Assembly (NCBI RefSeq): GCF_019703855.1
Contig: NZ_AP024086.1
Span: 3,368,501 to 3,432,500 of the forward strand
Direction: 5' to 3'
DNA from: Desulfomarina profundi
GTDB lineage: Bacteria; Desulfobacterota; Desulfobulbia; Desulfobulbales; Desulfocapsaceae
Length of the DNA stretch: 64,000 bases
Positions within the stretch are counted from its first letter, which is position 1; the number at the start of each line of letters is the position of its first letter. The position numbers and the translations under genes are program-made. Of the stretch, positions 48,846 to 57,698 are shown piece after piece. The notes under the pieces are model-generated. The model was not told where the DNA came from. It saw only the letters and a program-made list of their open reading frames with translations, and did not search any database.

Positions 48846-50794
48846 CTACGATTTCAGTTCCTCAATATCTGTAAAAAAATCAAGTGCCTCCGGATTTTTC
48901 AAGGCATCCTTATTCTTCACTTCACGGCCATGAATCATTTTTTTGACCGCCAGTTCAACTTTTTTCATATTCAGGGTATAAGGGATATCCGGTGCCTCAA
49001 TAATCTTTGCGGGAACATGTCTCGGAGAAGCGTTGGTGCGGATATTCTTTCTGATCTCATTTTTCAGTTCATCATTTAATGCATACTCTGGGCGCATTTT
49101 CACGAAAAGAATGACACGGATATCATTCTGCCATTCCTGACCAACGACTACGCTGTCCTCAATGCCTTCCATTCTTTCCAGGATTCGGTAGATTTCAGCC
49201 GTACCGATCCTGACTCCTCCCGGATTCAACGTGGCATCAGAGCGACCATACATAATGACACCACCCCGCTCGGTAACTTCAATAAAATCCCCATGAGTCC
49301 AGATTCCGGGATATTCATCGAAATAGGCTGAATGGTACTTGCTGCCGTCTTCATCATCCCAGAAATAGATGGGCATTGACGGAAAAGGTGCAGTACAGAC
49401 CAGTTCACCCTGTCTGCCGATGACCGGATTTCCCGATTCATCATAGGCAAAGACCTTCATGGCAAGTCCCCTGCACTGCAGCTCACCACTGTACACCGGC
49501 CCCATGGGGTTACCCAGGGCAAAGCAACCGTTGAGATCTGAACCTCCAGAAATGGAAGCCAGCTGCAGGTCCGATTTTACTTCGGCATAAATAAATTCAA
49601 AATCTTCTTCGGAAAGAGGTGACCCGGTTGACAGCAGGGCTTTCATAGCTGCAAGGTCAAAATCCTTACCCGGTCTGACCCCGGTGTTTTTCAGGGCTGC
49701 TATATAGCCGGCACTGGTACCGAAAACCGTGATCTTCTCGTCCCTGGCCATCTGCCACAGTGTTTCCGGACCGGGATGGAAAGGATTGCCGTCGTAAAGC
49801 ACCAGGGTCGCTCCCACTGCCAGAGAGCTTGTGAGCCAGTTCCACATCATCCAGCCACAGGTGGTAAAATAGAAAATGGTATCCTCTCTCTTCAGATCCG
49901 TGTGCAGTATCAGTTCCTTGAGATGATGGACGAGAACACCACCTGCACTCTGCACCATGCATTTCGGCAAACCGGTAGTACCAGAGGAATACATGATGTA
50001 CAGGGGATGATCAAAGGGCAGCTGAACAAATTCTATCTCTTGCGCTTTTTTTTCAATGAAATCTTCAAATAGAATGGCTGCGGGAAGTGTTGTCAGATCA
50101 GGCTGTTCACTGACGTATGGCACAACAACCAGTTTTTCAATAGACGGAATTTTCTGCAGTATTTCTCCTGCCCGCACAAGACTGTCGATAGGTTTTCCTT
50201 TGAAAAAATAACCGTCAGCCGTGAAAAGCACTTTCGGTTGCGTCTGCCCGAACCTGTCGAGAATCCCTTTGATTCCAAAATCCGGAGAACAGGAGGACCA
50301 GATTGCCCCGATACTTGTCGCCGCAAGCATACCGATAATCGACTCCGGCATATTGGGTACAAACCCCACAACCCTGTCACCTTTCGTAACACCCGCATTT
50401 TTCAATGCAGCGGCGACCCCGGCCACCTGGTGGTAGAGTTCACTATAGGTCAATGTTCTCCTGACCCTGTCCTCCCCCTGAAAACAAGTGCTGTTTTATC
50501 GTCCCGGTATCGAAGAAGATTTTCCGCGAAATTCAGCCGGGCTCCAGAAAACCACTTTGCCCCCGGCATTTTGCCCGGATCATCTATAACTTCGGTATAT
50601 GGTGTGGAAAAACGGATCTCTGCAAAATCCCAGAACTCCGCCCAGAACTGTTCCAGATTGTCCACAGACCACTGGTAGAGAGCGTCATAGTCGGCAAAAT
50701 CCGTCCCGAACTTCCCGTTAACAGTCTGCATGAACCGATACATATTGGAACTCTTTACCCGTTGTTCCGATGGTTCCCATAATAATTTCGACAT
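48846..50794 (-). CDS. aacS: Acetoacetyl-CoA synthetase, frameshifted
   Basis: ANL enzyme activating acetoacetate to acetoacetyl-CoA, about 650 residues when restored. It starts at ATG 50794 (AAGGAG six bases upstream); the ATG at 50821 is badly spaced. Hallmarks: MSKLLWEPSEQRVKSSNMYRF, WFSGARLNFAENLLR, YSSGTTGLPKCMVQSAGG, TTCGWMMWNW, and the C-terminal IPYTLNMKKVELAVKKMIHG. The break is at the C5 tract 50474-50478; one more G gives FRGEDRVRRTLTYSELYHQ. It fits leucine/isovalerate breakdown with the adjacent isovaleryl-CoA dehydrogenase and thiolase. Confidence 0.9.
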
Positions 50795-50882
50795 GACAAA
50801 CTCCTTGATCACGTTACGCATTCTCCTGAATCCGCTCCAGAAATCCTCCTATCCACTGCTCACCGGGGGAACTTTTTCTTCA

Positions 50883-50910
50883 CCTGAATCCTGCAATTGC
50901 AGGATTCAGG
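50883..50910. repeat. Perfect 28-bp palindrome, dispersed repeat family
   Basis: CCTGAATCCTGCAA and its exact inverse TTGCAGGATTCAGG, in the gap between the DUF35 gene and aacS. It is the clean two-armed form of the GCAGGATTNAGG repeat; a looser pair (AATCCTGCA ... CAGGATTCAGG) is at 48784-48823. It could also act as a stem in the mRNA between the genes. Confidence 0.65.
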
Positions 50911-50946
50911 TTTCACGGATTCAGGTTCTGTTTCACACAGGTCTTT

Positions 50947-51537
50947 TCAGAAAGAAAATCCTTCCGGCAGTTCTTCCGCTTTCGTTCCTTCCGCTACCCA
51001 GGCAAGATCAAGAATGGTATAGGTCGGACCCGTTGTTTTGAAAATAGGCACGACTTTCATCCCTATCGCAGGTTCACCAACACTGAGATAACTCATGAGA
51101 ATTGTGGTCACTCCGTCAAACTCAATATTTATAAACCGGATCGGTTTATCCAGAAGATTAAAAGCCCCCGACCTGGCACATTCCATAAAGGTGTGAACTC
51201 TGGCCGTTTTTTTGGCAATATCGGTCAGATCAACAACACTCATCCTGGCCAGACAATCGGGACAGTGAATGCGAAATGGAATATAGATGGACCCTTTTCC
51301 TTCGCAGTCATTATTGTCACACCGGGTTGCCAGCAGTTTTCCCTTGCTGAGAGACTCAAAAAAAACAGCCTCCCCTCCGTAGGAATGGATATAGGTCATA
51401 TCCCGCGGATTGGTTACCCCAAGCAGCTTCCAGTTATCATCAGCATCGCGAATAGGCATATTAGGCGTCAGATGATGGAAGTTCCCTTTGAGTTTATACT
51501 GATTATTTTTTACAAATACCTGCCCGAACATACTCAT
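50947..51537 (-). CDS. DUF35 OB-fold / zinc-ribbon protein, partner of thiolase
   Basis: A 196-residue protein with a rubredoxin-like zinc ribbon (RCDNNDCEGKGSIYIPFRIHCPDC: Cys-x4-Cys ... Cys-x2-Cys, around residues 73-95) and a C-terminal OB fold (VHTFMECARSGAFNL ... INIEFDGVTTILMSYL). Proteins of this type form complexes with non-decarboxylating thiolases, stabilising or channelling the CoA substrate (known from archaeal acetoacetyl-CoA thiolase/HMG-CoA synthase and from benzylsuccinate thiolase). It is encoded 65 bp downstream of the thiolase-like gene, in the same unit. Confidence 0.9.
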   Translation of the reverse strand: MSMFGQVFVKNNQYKLKGNFHHLTPNMPIRDADDNWKLLGVTNPRDMTYIHSYGGEAVFFESLSKGKLLATRCDNNDCEGKGSIYIPFRIHCPDCLARMSVVDLTDIAKKTARVHTFMECARSGAFNLLDKPIRFINIEFDGVTTILMSYLSVGEPAIGMKVVPIFKTTGPTYTILDLAWVAEGTKAEELPEGFSF

Positions 51538-51602
51538 GGTGATTCTCCATTATTTTGAAATCGGCAGCAGCTCCACCAATTCAACTTTTTTATTTTGGCC
51601 CT

Positions 51603-53039
51603 TTACACGTCTTGTTTTAACAGATGATCCGGATCCATGAGGATAGTTGAAGTAACATGGGATCCGACACCTGCATGACTGATAGCCATACCTCTTTTGG
51701 CTCCCTTGACCTGCAGATTTGTCCAATCTTCCGGCTTTTCCCTGTCAAACGCTTTCCAGACCTGTTCATCGCCATGGAGTTCTTCCCACCTGTTCCAGAG
51801 ATGGGAGGCAATCTCAAATGTCTGCATGATACCGGTTGCGCCCACGGCATGCATGCAACCGATCAGTCCACCGGAAAGATTCGATGGCAGTTTTCCGGGT
51901 TCTCCCGTATTTGGATTGATGTGATAGCAGTCACCCGATTCCACGTAATCTCTTCCTTCACCGTAGGGACGAATACCGATATCCTCATAGGTCTGCACAT
52001 CACTGATGGTAAACGCATCATGGAGTTCAACCACATCGAGGTCCTCTGTGGGATCAGTGATACCAGCCATACCGTAACCATAGTATGCAGCAATACGGGC
52101 AGCGAGAAATCCGGTAAAACCGGGATACCTGTCTCCACCCGGAAAACGTTCACCCAGATCTTTGTACTGATCGGGTGTTTCATTGGGCAGAAGTGGAATA
52201 TCCATGTCACGCCTATCCGCTGGCCGCAGGGTATGGGAACCGGCAGCACACCAGATCCTGAGCGGTTTATTCTTCGAATTTGCCGTCAACTTCATTGCTG
52301 TGTCTTCATCACAGAGAATGGTACAAGCGGCTCCCACACTCATGAGACAGCAGTCAAGGGCCCGGAGTGGATAAGCTACAACCGGTGAATTGAGAACATC
52401 ATCCACGGTAATATCCATAGGTGACTGAGCATAGGGGTTGAATCTGGCATAACCATGATGCTTCACAGCAATTTCGGCCAGGGTTTTTCTGAAAGATTCC
52501 TCAGACTTACCGAATATCTGCCAGTAACGCTGGGCCATAACTGCATAATATCCCGTGTAAATATGACCAAGAGGAGATTCCCAGTCCTTGTCTGCTGCAC
52601 AGGATATGAGAAAATTACCCTCATCGGTAGGAACCTCATCCATCCGTTCCCAACCCATGACAAGAACACAGTCTGAATAGCCGGAGGCTACCGCTTTCAA
52701 ACCTTCCCAGATTGTTGAACCGCCGGTTGCTCCACCGGTTTTGACGCCGACATTGCCCAGAGGATCAAGACCGAGTCGATCATGGATGACTGACTCGCCA
52801 AGCAACTGATCTCCAAAATGATCGGCAAAATGGCCGTAATAACAACTGTGGATATAGGTTTTCAACTCTGCCGCCGACATATCAAGCAGGTTGGATGCCA
52901 TGACAAAAGCATCGACACACAGCTCTTCCGTTCTTTTGTCCGGAAAGGCACGGTCGAATTTAGACTGACCTGCAGTCACCAGGTATACGGGTCTCTGCAG
53001 TTTCGGGATTTTTAACTGTTGTTCGCTGAATGTAATCAT
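51603..53039 (-). CDS. Thiolase-superfamily protein (SCP2-like), lacking the expected nucleophilic Cys
   Basis: A 478-residue thiolase-fold protein with VVELHDAFTISDVQTYEDIG (SCP-x/ACAT-type His region) and GGLIGCMHAVGATGIMQTFE, holding the catalytic His of 'GGHPxGATG' here in CMHAVGATG. Where SCP2 thiolases have 'CASGGxA' as nucleophile, the aligned segment is VKTGGATGGSTIWEG, so the Cys seems replaced by Gly. Activity is therefore uncertain; it may work with the DUF35 partner encoded next, or with a different Cys. It is expected to act on acetoacetyl-CoA or a related beta-ketoacyl-CoA. AAAGGGG precedes the ATG. Confidence 0.82.
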   Translation of the reverse strand: MITFSEQQLKIPKLQRPVYLVTAGQSKFDRAFPDKRTEELCVDAFVMASNLLDMSAAELKTYIHSCYYGHFADHFGDQLLGESVIHDRLGLDPLGNVGVKTGGATGGSTIWEGLKAVASGYSDCVLVMGWERMDEVPTDEGNFLISCAADKDWESPLGHIYTGYYAVMAQRYWQIFGKSEESFRKTLAEIAVKHHGYARFNPYAQSPMDITVDDVLNSPVVAYPLRALDCCLMSVGAACTILCDEDTAMKLTANSKNKPLRIWCAAGSHTLRPADRRDMDIPLLPNETPDQYKDLGERFPGGDRYPGFTGFLAARIAAYYGYGMAGITDPTEDLDVVELHDAFTISDVQTYEDIGIRPYGEGRDYVESGDCYHINPNTGEPGKLPSNLSGGLIGCMHAVGATGIMQTFEIASHLWNRWEELHGDEQVWKAFDREKPEDWTNLQVKGAKRGMAISHAGVGSHVTSTILMDPDHLLKQDV

Positions 53040-53173
53040 ACTTTCATCCCCTTTAAAATGATTATGAAAGTCTGCAGTGCCTCAGATATTTTCCGGCCCG
53101 ATTCAAACTTTCATTGTGTATTGTACCCCAAGGGCATAAATGGCTGAACCTGCAGGCCCAACCATGCTTTGTG

Positions 53174-53716
53174 TTAAAGCGTCCCCACCCACAGCACAAA
53201 ACTTCGCCTACCGCTGTTATTGGTTATTTTCTGATTTTCCGGCTTTGACCAGAAATGCACGGCATCTCCCTCAACCATATGAAGAATCTCACCGCATAAA
53301 ATAAAATCAATTGAACCTTTCAGCACACAGAGTACTTCCTGGCTGTTCTTTATATTTTTCCTGGCCGGAATCGATTTTCCCGGCTCAATAACAAGCACCG
53401 ATGAATCGATCACCGACCTGTATTCCGGTGGAAAAAACCTGCGGGTGACAAAACCGGTATGGGACAGGTCTATATCATCCCATTCCGATCTTTTAATCAG
53501 CACAACATTCTGTTGTTCACTCACCTGGGAAATAATATCTCCCGCATTGACACCGATTGCCTGGCAGATACGGATAAGAGTATCCACCGACGGCGAGCTG
53601 ACATCATTCTCCACCTGACTCAGAAAACCTTCTGAAATCAATGCCTTTTCAGCAACTTTTTTCAAAGTCAGTTTTCGGTCTTTTCTACATTTCCTTATTA
53701 ACGTACCGATATTCAT
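53174..53716 (-). CDS. XRE-family regulator with cupin domain
   Basis: A 180-residue protein with an N-terminal helix-turn-helix (LTLKKVAEKALISEGFLSQVENDVSSPSVDTLIRI, residues 17-51) and a C-terminal cupin barrel (KNSQEVLCVLKGSIDFILCGEILHMVEGDAVHFW), the type represented by SutR/PuuR-like regulators. It heads the catabolic block running leftward to the Liv genes and probably controls it. A palindrome, TAAGTTAAATCTTAACCTAT, lies at 53781-53800 upstream. Confidence 0.88.
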   Translation of the reverse strand: MNIGTLIRKCRKDRKLTLKKVAEKALISEGFLSQVENDVSSPSVDTLIRICQAIGVNAGDIISQVSEQQNVVLIKRSEWDDIDLSHTGFVTRRFFPPEYRSVIDSSVLVIEPGKSIPARKNIKNSQEVLCVLKGSIDFILCGEILHMVEGDAVHFWSKPENQKITNNSGRRSFVLWVGTL

Positions 53717-53780
53717 ACAGCGCTGTTGCCCGTATTATCTGGAAGTGATGACAAACACATCACTCGATTAATATTCCGTA

Positions 53781-53800
53781 TAAGTTAAATCTTAACCTAT
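53781..53800. promoter_or_regulatory. Candidate operator upstream of the XRE-cupin gene
   Basis: TAAGTTAAATCTTAACCTAT reads as inverted AGGTTAA / TTAACTT halves around ATC. It lies about 65-85 bp before the start codon and is a candidate autoregulatory site. It is unsupported by a second copy. Confidence 0.4.
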
Positions 53801-54174
53801 ATCAAATATTAATAAAGAGTCAACAGTAATCTGCGCTGAAGTGTGAATTCCTCCATGTCACCAAATAGGAATAACTGTCAGGCCCGGTATAAAGAAAGCC
53901 GGGTATGAAGTGAAAATTATCATTTCAGGAGATAAAACCAGACCTCATCGACACTGAAAAAACATGACAAACGGACGTGACAACAAAATCACACTGACGT
54001 TGACAACAACAGGAGCTTGCTTAACTTCTTTTTATAGAACCCTCCATCTCGGCGCAAATCGCCACGATTTTTCCGTTCTATGGGCATCATTTGCAGTGAT
54101 TCTCTAATTATCATCATGAACACAGCGGAGGGTCCGGCTCTGGGTTGAAAAACTCAGCCCAATCCAGGAAAGTA
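53801..54174. other. Intergenic region upstream of the small Cys-rich protein
   Basis: About 370 bp with no supportable gene. It holds a short hairpin near 53889-53908 (GCCCGG ... CCGGGT). Confidence 0.4.
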
Positions 54175-54206
54175 CCTGTCCAGAAATGAGATTTTTTGTT
54201 CGAGGT
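54175..54206 (+). repeat. Fragment of repeat C
   Basis: CCTGTCCAGAAATGAGATTT, then TTTGTTCGAGG. It matches the first 32 bp of the elements at 33169 and 34891. It sits immediately upstream of the gene for the small Cys-rich protein, possibly in its leader. Confidence 0.55.
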
Positions 54207-54237
54207 CAAGAAATACGAAACAATAAGGAGACCAGCT

Positions 54238-54459
54238 ATGGCTCATACCTGTAAAAGTTGTGGTGCAAAAGCGGATGACCCCGGTCATCTCTGCAATCCG
54301 ACTGTTCAAATACTTACCTGTTCATATTGTGGAGCAACTGATGTTGGGGCAACCCATGTGTGTCAGCAGAAACTTGCTGCCATGAAATATTCCTGCCAAT
54401 CCTGCGGCAGGGTTGCTGCGGAAAGCTCAGATCTATGTAAACCCGATGAAATCACATGA
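54238..54459 (+). CDS. Small triple CxxC zinc-ribbon-like protein (73 aa)
   Basis: Starting at ATG 54238 (AAGGAG upstream), MAHTCKSCGAKADDPGHLC opens the first of three similar units: CKSCG...HLC, CSYCGATDVGATHVC and CQSCGRVAAESSDLC. Each has Cys-x2-Cys-Gly, then 8-9 residues to His/Asp-x-Cys. Each could bind one zinc or iron, so the protein may hold three metals or an Fe-S/zinc scaffold. I do not recognise a function. It is followed by a clear terminator at 54488, and so is a single-gene transcript. Confidence 0.75.
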   Translation: MAHTCKSCGAKADDPGHLCNPTVQILTCSYCGATDVGATHVCQQKLAAMKYSCQSCGRVAAESSDLCKPDEIT

Positions 54460-54487
54460 TTAAAAAATAAACTACCGCAATATCCGG

Positions 54488-54525
54488 AAAAGGTCGGTCC
54501 TGTAAAGGGATCGACCTTTTTCTTT
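54488..54525 (+). terminator. Rho-independent terminator
   Basis: AAAAGGTCG (54488-54496) pairs with CGACCTTTT (54512-54520), followed by TCTTTTC. It ends the transcript of the triple-CxxC gene. Confidence 0.8.
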
Positions 54526-54637
54526 TCCGACTAGGATTCTGCATTTGACAATCTTGCCAGGCATCTTTCATCTGGACCCGCAATCGTTCAATGGGAATGA
54601 TTTTTTCAAGATCACGAAACTGTAACGAATTCTGGTT

Positions 54638-55207
54638 TCAGAAATCAATACCCGGCTGGGGTTCGATATCATTTCTGTAAGCGTGTTTAATTTCCCGTAT
54701 TTCACTCACCGTATCGGCCAGGCAAATAATATCAGGATGCGCATCTCTGCCAGTGAGTATCAAATGCATACGGGGTGGACGAATGGCTATGATTTCCTTC
54801 ACCTGTTCCAGATCGACCAGCTTCAGCTGCAGGCTGTTGTTAATTTCATCTAAAATCAGGATATCACAATCACCGGACCTGATAATTTCCCCGGCGAGTT
54901 CAATGGCCTCCTGGGCATTCCTTCGATGCTCAGGATGGGGGTAGGGATTTCCTTCAATACCACAGAACCCTTTGCCCGTGTGATACAGTTTTACCAGAGG
55001 TGCCAGCAGCCTGACACCGTCCCACTCTCCCGAGTAGAGATCACCTTTCATAAATTGAACAACAGTGGTTTTCATTTCATGCCCGCATCCACGCAGGGCC
55101 ATACCTAGGGCCGAAGTTGTCTTTCCCTTACCGTTACCTGTGATTACAACGATAAGACCCTGTTTTTTTACGGGTTCAAATTTTGTGACTGTAATTTGCT
55201 CATCCAT
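54638..55207 (-). CDS. cobO: Cob(I)yrinic acid a,c-diamide adenosyltransferase (BtuR/CobO)
   Basis: A 189-residue ATP:corrinoid adenosyltransferase. The P-loop is GNGKGKTTSALGMALRGCGH, then VVQFMKGDLYSGEWDG, DCDILILDEINNSLQLKLVD and PPRMHLILTGRDAHPDIICLAD, all CobA/CobO family motifs. It attaches the adenosyl group to cobalamin precursors and completes coenzyme B12. Start: ATG 55207 with AAAGGAG ahead; a longer form from TTG 55225 is unlikely. It is a single gene here, downstream of the MFS transporter on the same strand. Confidence 0.94.
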   Translation of the reverse strand: MDEQITVTKFEPVKKQGLIVVITGNGKGKTTSALGMALRGCGHEMKTTVVQFMKGDLYSGEWDGVRLLAPLVKLYHTGKGFCGIEGNPYPHPEHRRNAQEAIELAGEIIRSGDCDILILDEINNSLQLKLVDLEQVKEIIAIRPPRMHLILTGRDAHPDIICLADTVSEIREIKHAYRNDIEPQPGIDF

Positions 55208-55295
55208 GGGGGTCTCCTTTCCCAACTCAGGATATTTTCAAGCCAGCATGGCTGGCCCGTAAGACTTGGCAAAATAACCTTCAGCAACTGGATTT

Positions 55296-56549
55296 TCAGA
55301 TAAAAGGGTGCTGCTTATTATTTTTACAACAATTCTGGTCTCCCCAGGAATACAGCCCAAAAAAAAGGCAAAGCAGACCGATGCAGGTAAAACCGGCAGC
55401 ACTCCATGTCACAGCAAAAATACCCCCTGTTTTCCACATAAAAGCACCAATAAAAACCCCAATCATCCGCCCGACTCCGGCCGTGGCGTAGAACCCGGCC
55501 ATCATAGTGGCCCTGGCATGGGGTAACACCTCGGTACAGAGGGAAAAACCACAGATCATGGTAAATTCAAAGCACAGGAAAACCATAAACATACCGGCCA
55601 GTGCAAAGGGCAGTTTTCCCCCCACTATCGGCAGTAAAAAATAGAACAGAATTGCAAGAACCAGAGCAATAACAGTCGCCCGTTTCAGACCGATCCGGTC
55701 GGCAAACAGGGCCGCGAGGGATTCGCCGCACAGTTCAGCTGCCCCAATCGCGGCTGTACTGAATCCGAGAGCAACTAAAGAAATATGAAAAGCATGTTCA
55801 AACCAGGCCCCATAGGTTACAAAAAGAGCATCATTGGCAATGGAAATCCAGAAACCAAAACCAATCATTCCAAGGGCCGGTCGAATCCGAACAAGCTGTC
55901 TAAGTGAAGAAATCAGGGTTACTTGTCCAGCATATCTCCCATTGTTTTCATCCGGCGGAATAAATCGCATCATACCAATCCACGCCAATGCCCCAAAACC
56001 GGCAAAACAGTAAAAGGAAACACTGATTCCCCACCGGTCCAAAACAAATCCAACCAGTGGAATACCTGCCAACGCTGCCCCCGACCAGGACATTTCCACG
56101 ATACCTATTGCCCTCCCTCTCTTGCCAAATGGGATATTACGACCGATAAGAGCCTGAATTGCCGGGTCAAAAATTGTCTTGCCAAAACTGGCTGTCAAAA
56201 AACCGATAAAGACAATCCAATAGACCGGAAAAATACCGGAAACCAACATGCCGACAACCAGAAAGATAAGACCATACCCCATTGTTGTTCTGTATCCCAG
56301 TCGATCAGCAACAGGGCCGGAAAAGATACCAAGAATCGAATTAAACTGGCTGGCAGCAATAAGCGATGTGATGGCAGAAAGAGGGACATCAAGCCCCCGG
56401 CCGAGGGCCGGTGCAAACGGATAAATAAATCTGCGGGCAGTATTGAGCAGGAGTTTTACCAGGGCCATCACCAGTATCTGGTGACCGACAGAGATTTCTC
56501 TATTTTTCAGGTTTTCCGACAATTCATCTTTTTCCAATGGTTCTCTCAA
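55296..56549 (-). CDS. Major facilitator superfamily transporter
   Basis: About 12 hydrophobic helices; 417 residues if read from the TTG at 56549 (AAAGGA seven bases upstream), or 436 from ATG 56606, for which I see no ribosome site. MFS features are FSGPVADRLGYRTTMGYGLI in the first half and IGRNIPFGKRGRAIGIVEMSW, with Arg-rich loops of the second. It ends near KNNKQHPFI. It resembles efflux or small-molecule MFS carriers with no clear substrate. It is 89 bp upstream of the cobalamin adenosyltransferase, so a corrinoid or cobalt role is possible but unproven. Confidence 0.78.
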   Translation of the reverse strand: MREPLEKDELSENLKNREISVGHQILVMALVKLLLNTARRFIYPFAPALGRGLDVPLSAITSLIAASQFNSILGIFSGPVADRLGYRTTMGYGLIFLVVGMLVSGIFPVYWIVFIGFLTASFGKTIFDPAIQALIGRNIPFGKRGRAIGIVEMSWSGAALAGIPLVGFVLDRWGISVSFYCFAGFGALAWIGMMRFIPPDENNGRYAGQVTLISSLRQLVRIRPALGMIGFGFWISIANDALFVTYGAWFEHAFHISLVALGFSTAAIGAAELCGESLAALFADRIGLKRATVIALVLAILFYFLLPIVGGKLPFALAGMFMVFLCFEFTMICGFSLCTEVLPHARATMMAGFYATAGVGRMIGVFIGAFMWKTGGIFAVTWSAAGFTCIGLLCLFFGLYSWGDQNCCKNNKQHPFI

Positions 56550-56722
56550 TATAAATCCTTTTAACCACAAAAAAATAACTTGATCACTTACAAGGTTAAA
56601 ATACATGAAAACACAGAGTTACAAATCCTGTGACCAGTTACGATAAAGCAGGTACCCTTGCACTCTGTCTGAGTCTCATGACTACCTGGAATAAAAATAA
56701 ATGTTCCGGACCGAAGCCATTA

Positions 56723-57355
56723 TCAGGCCAGACGTTCCTTCAACCATTTCCAGGGGAAAAACATGGACACCTTCTGCTGATAAACCCGAAACTCCTCCCC
56801 GTATTGGGTCAGGAGTTTTTTTTCCTCAAGAAAAGTGCCGACTATCAGATAAAAGGTTAAAATAACAGCCACAAAAGTTGTCGCGACACTGTACACCTGT
56901 GCTCCTGACCAGACAAGGAGAATTGAGCCCCCATACCAGGGATGACGGATAATACCGAATATCCCGCTCCTTGAAAAAGTTTCCTGTCCATTCAGCAGAA
57001 CATCACGCTTTCCTGTTCTCAATTGATCAAGTCCGAGAAAAGAGGTCAATCTGTATCTCCTCGCTCCCTCTCTGAAGAGAACAAAAGCAAGCAGGAGCAT
57101 AAAAAAGCGGATAAAGAACCAGCCTCCCTGCCACTTGAAGAGAGCAGGGCTGTGAAGTGACTTCAGGTAGAAAACGGGAACAATGAGAGTGACAAGAGAA
57201 AAGATATTATAGAAAATTCTGTACCACCGGTCATAACCACTGAATTGCTGTTCCATAAACGAAATAATCGTCGATGAAATAAGAAAACTGTGCATGACGC
57301 ACCAGCCGCTCCATATCACAATTAAAAACAAATACTCCCGAGAACCTGCCATCAT
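56723..57355 (-). CDS. Isoprenylcysteine carboxyl methyltransferase-like membrane protein
   Basis: A 210-residue protein with four to five hydrophobic helices and the ICMT/PEMT C-terminal motifs SGIFGIIRHPWYGGSILLVW and LEEKKLLTQYGEEFRVYQQKVSMFFPWKW (SAM-binding 'RHPxYxG' and 'EExxLxxxFGxxYxxY' patterns). A methyltransferase of the inner membrane is expected; the methylated substrate is unknown. It is followed on the same strand by the MFS gene, 117 bp beyond. Confidence 0.85.
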   Translation of the reverse strand: MMAGSREYLFLIVIWSGWCVMHSFLISSTIISFMEQQFSGYDRWYRIFYNIFSLVTLIVPVFYLKSLHSPALFKWQGGWFFIRFFMLLLAFVLFREGARRYRLTSFLGLDQLRTGKRDVLLNGQETFSRSGIFGIIRHPWYGGSILLVWSGAQVYSVATTFVAVILTFYLIVGTFLEEKKLLTQYGEEFRVYQQKVSMFFPWKWLKERLA

Positions 57356-57698
57356 ACTTTTATCACCTGTCTGTAATCTATTGTTTTCTCAGCTGCTCAA
57401 AGATGAGCCCTGAATCCGTGAACAGATGTCCCACGGAGATGCAAGTGGTTTATACAAATCAGTTATGTTATTATTTTAGTTGTATTTTCAATGGACTATT
57501 CAAGAACAAAATCATAATTTCGTCGCAGATTCTAAGAATCCGTGCATAATACAATACTGTATGTATAGACATGCAGGAAGCAACAGTTTTCCAGATTTTG
57601 TAAAAATAGTGGACAAAAGAGTATATTGACACCCCCACCTCCTTGTAATACACTCAAAAACAGACCGGAGCAGTCTGATTGAAATCCGATTACCCATG
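57356..57698. other. Intergenic region downstream of the repeat cluster
   Basis: 340 bp without a gene that I can support. It forms part of the 785-bp gap before nhaA, the rest of which is occupied by nested elements D and B. Confidence 0.45.

Noticed and set aside
54575-54640. Possible cobalamin riboswitch near cobO
   Set aside because: No B12-box-like sequence or suitable structure was seen on either side of the gene.
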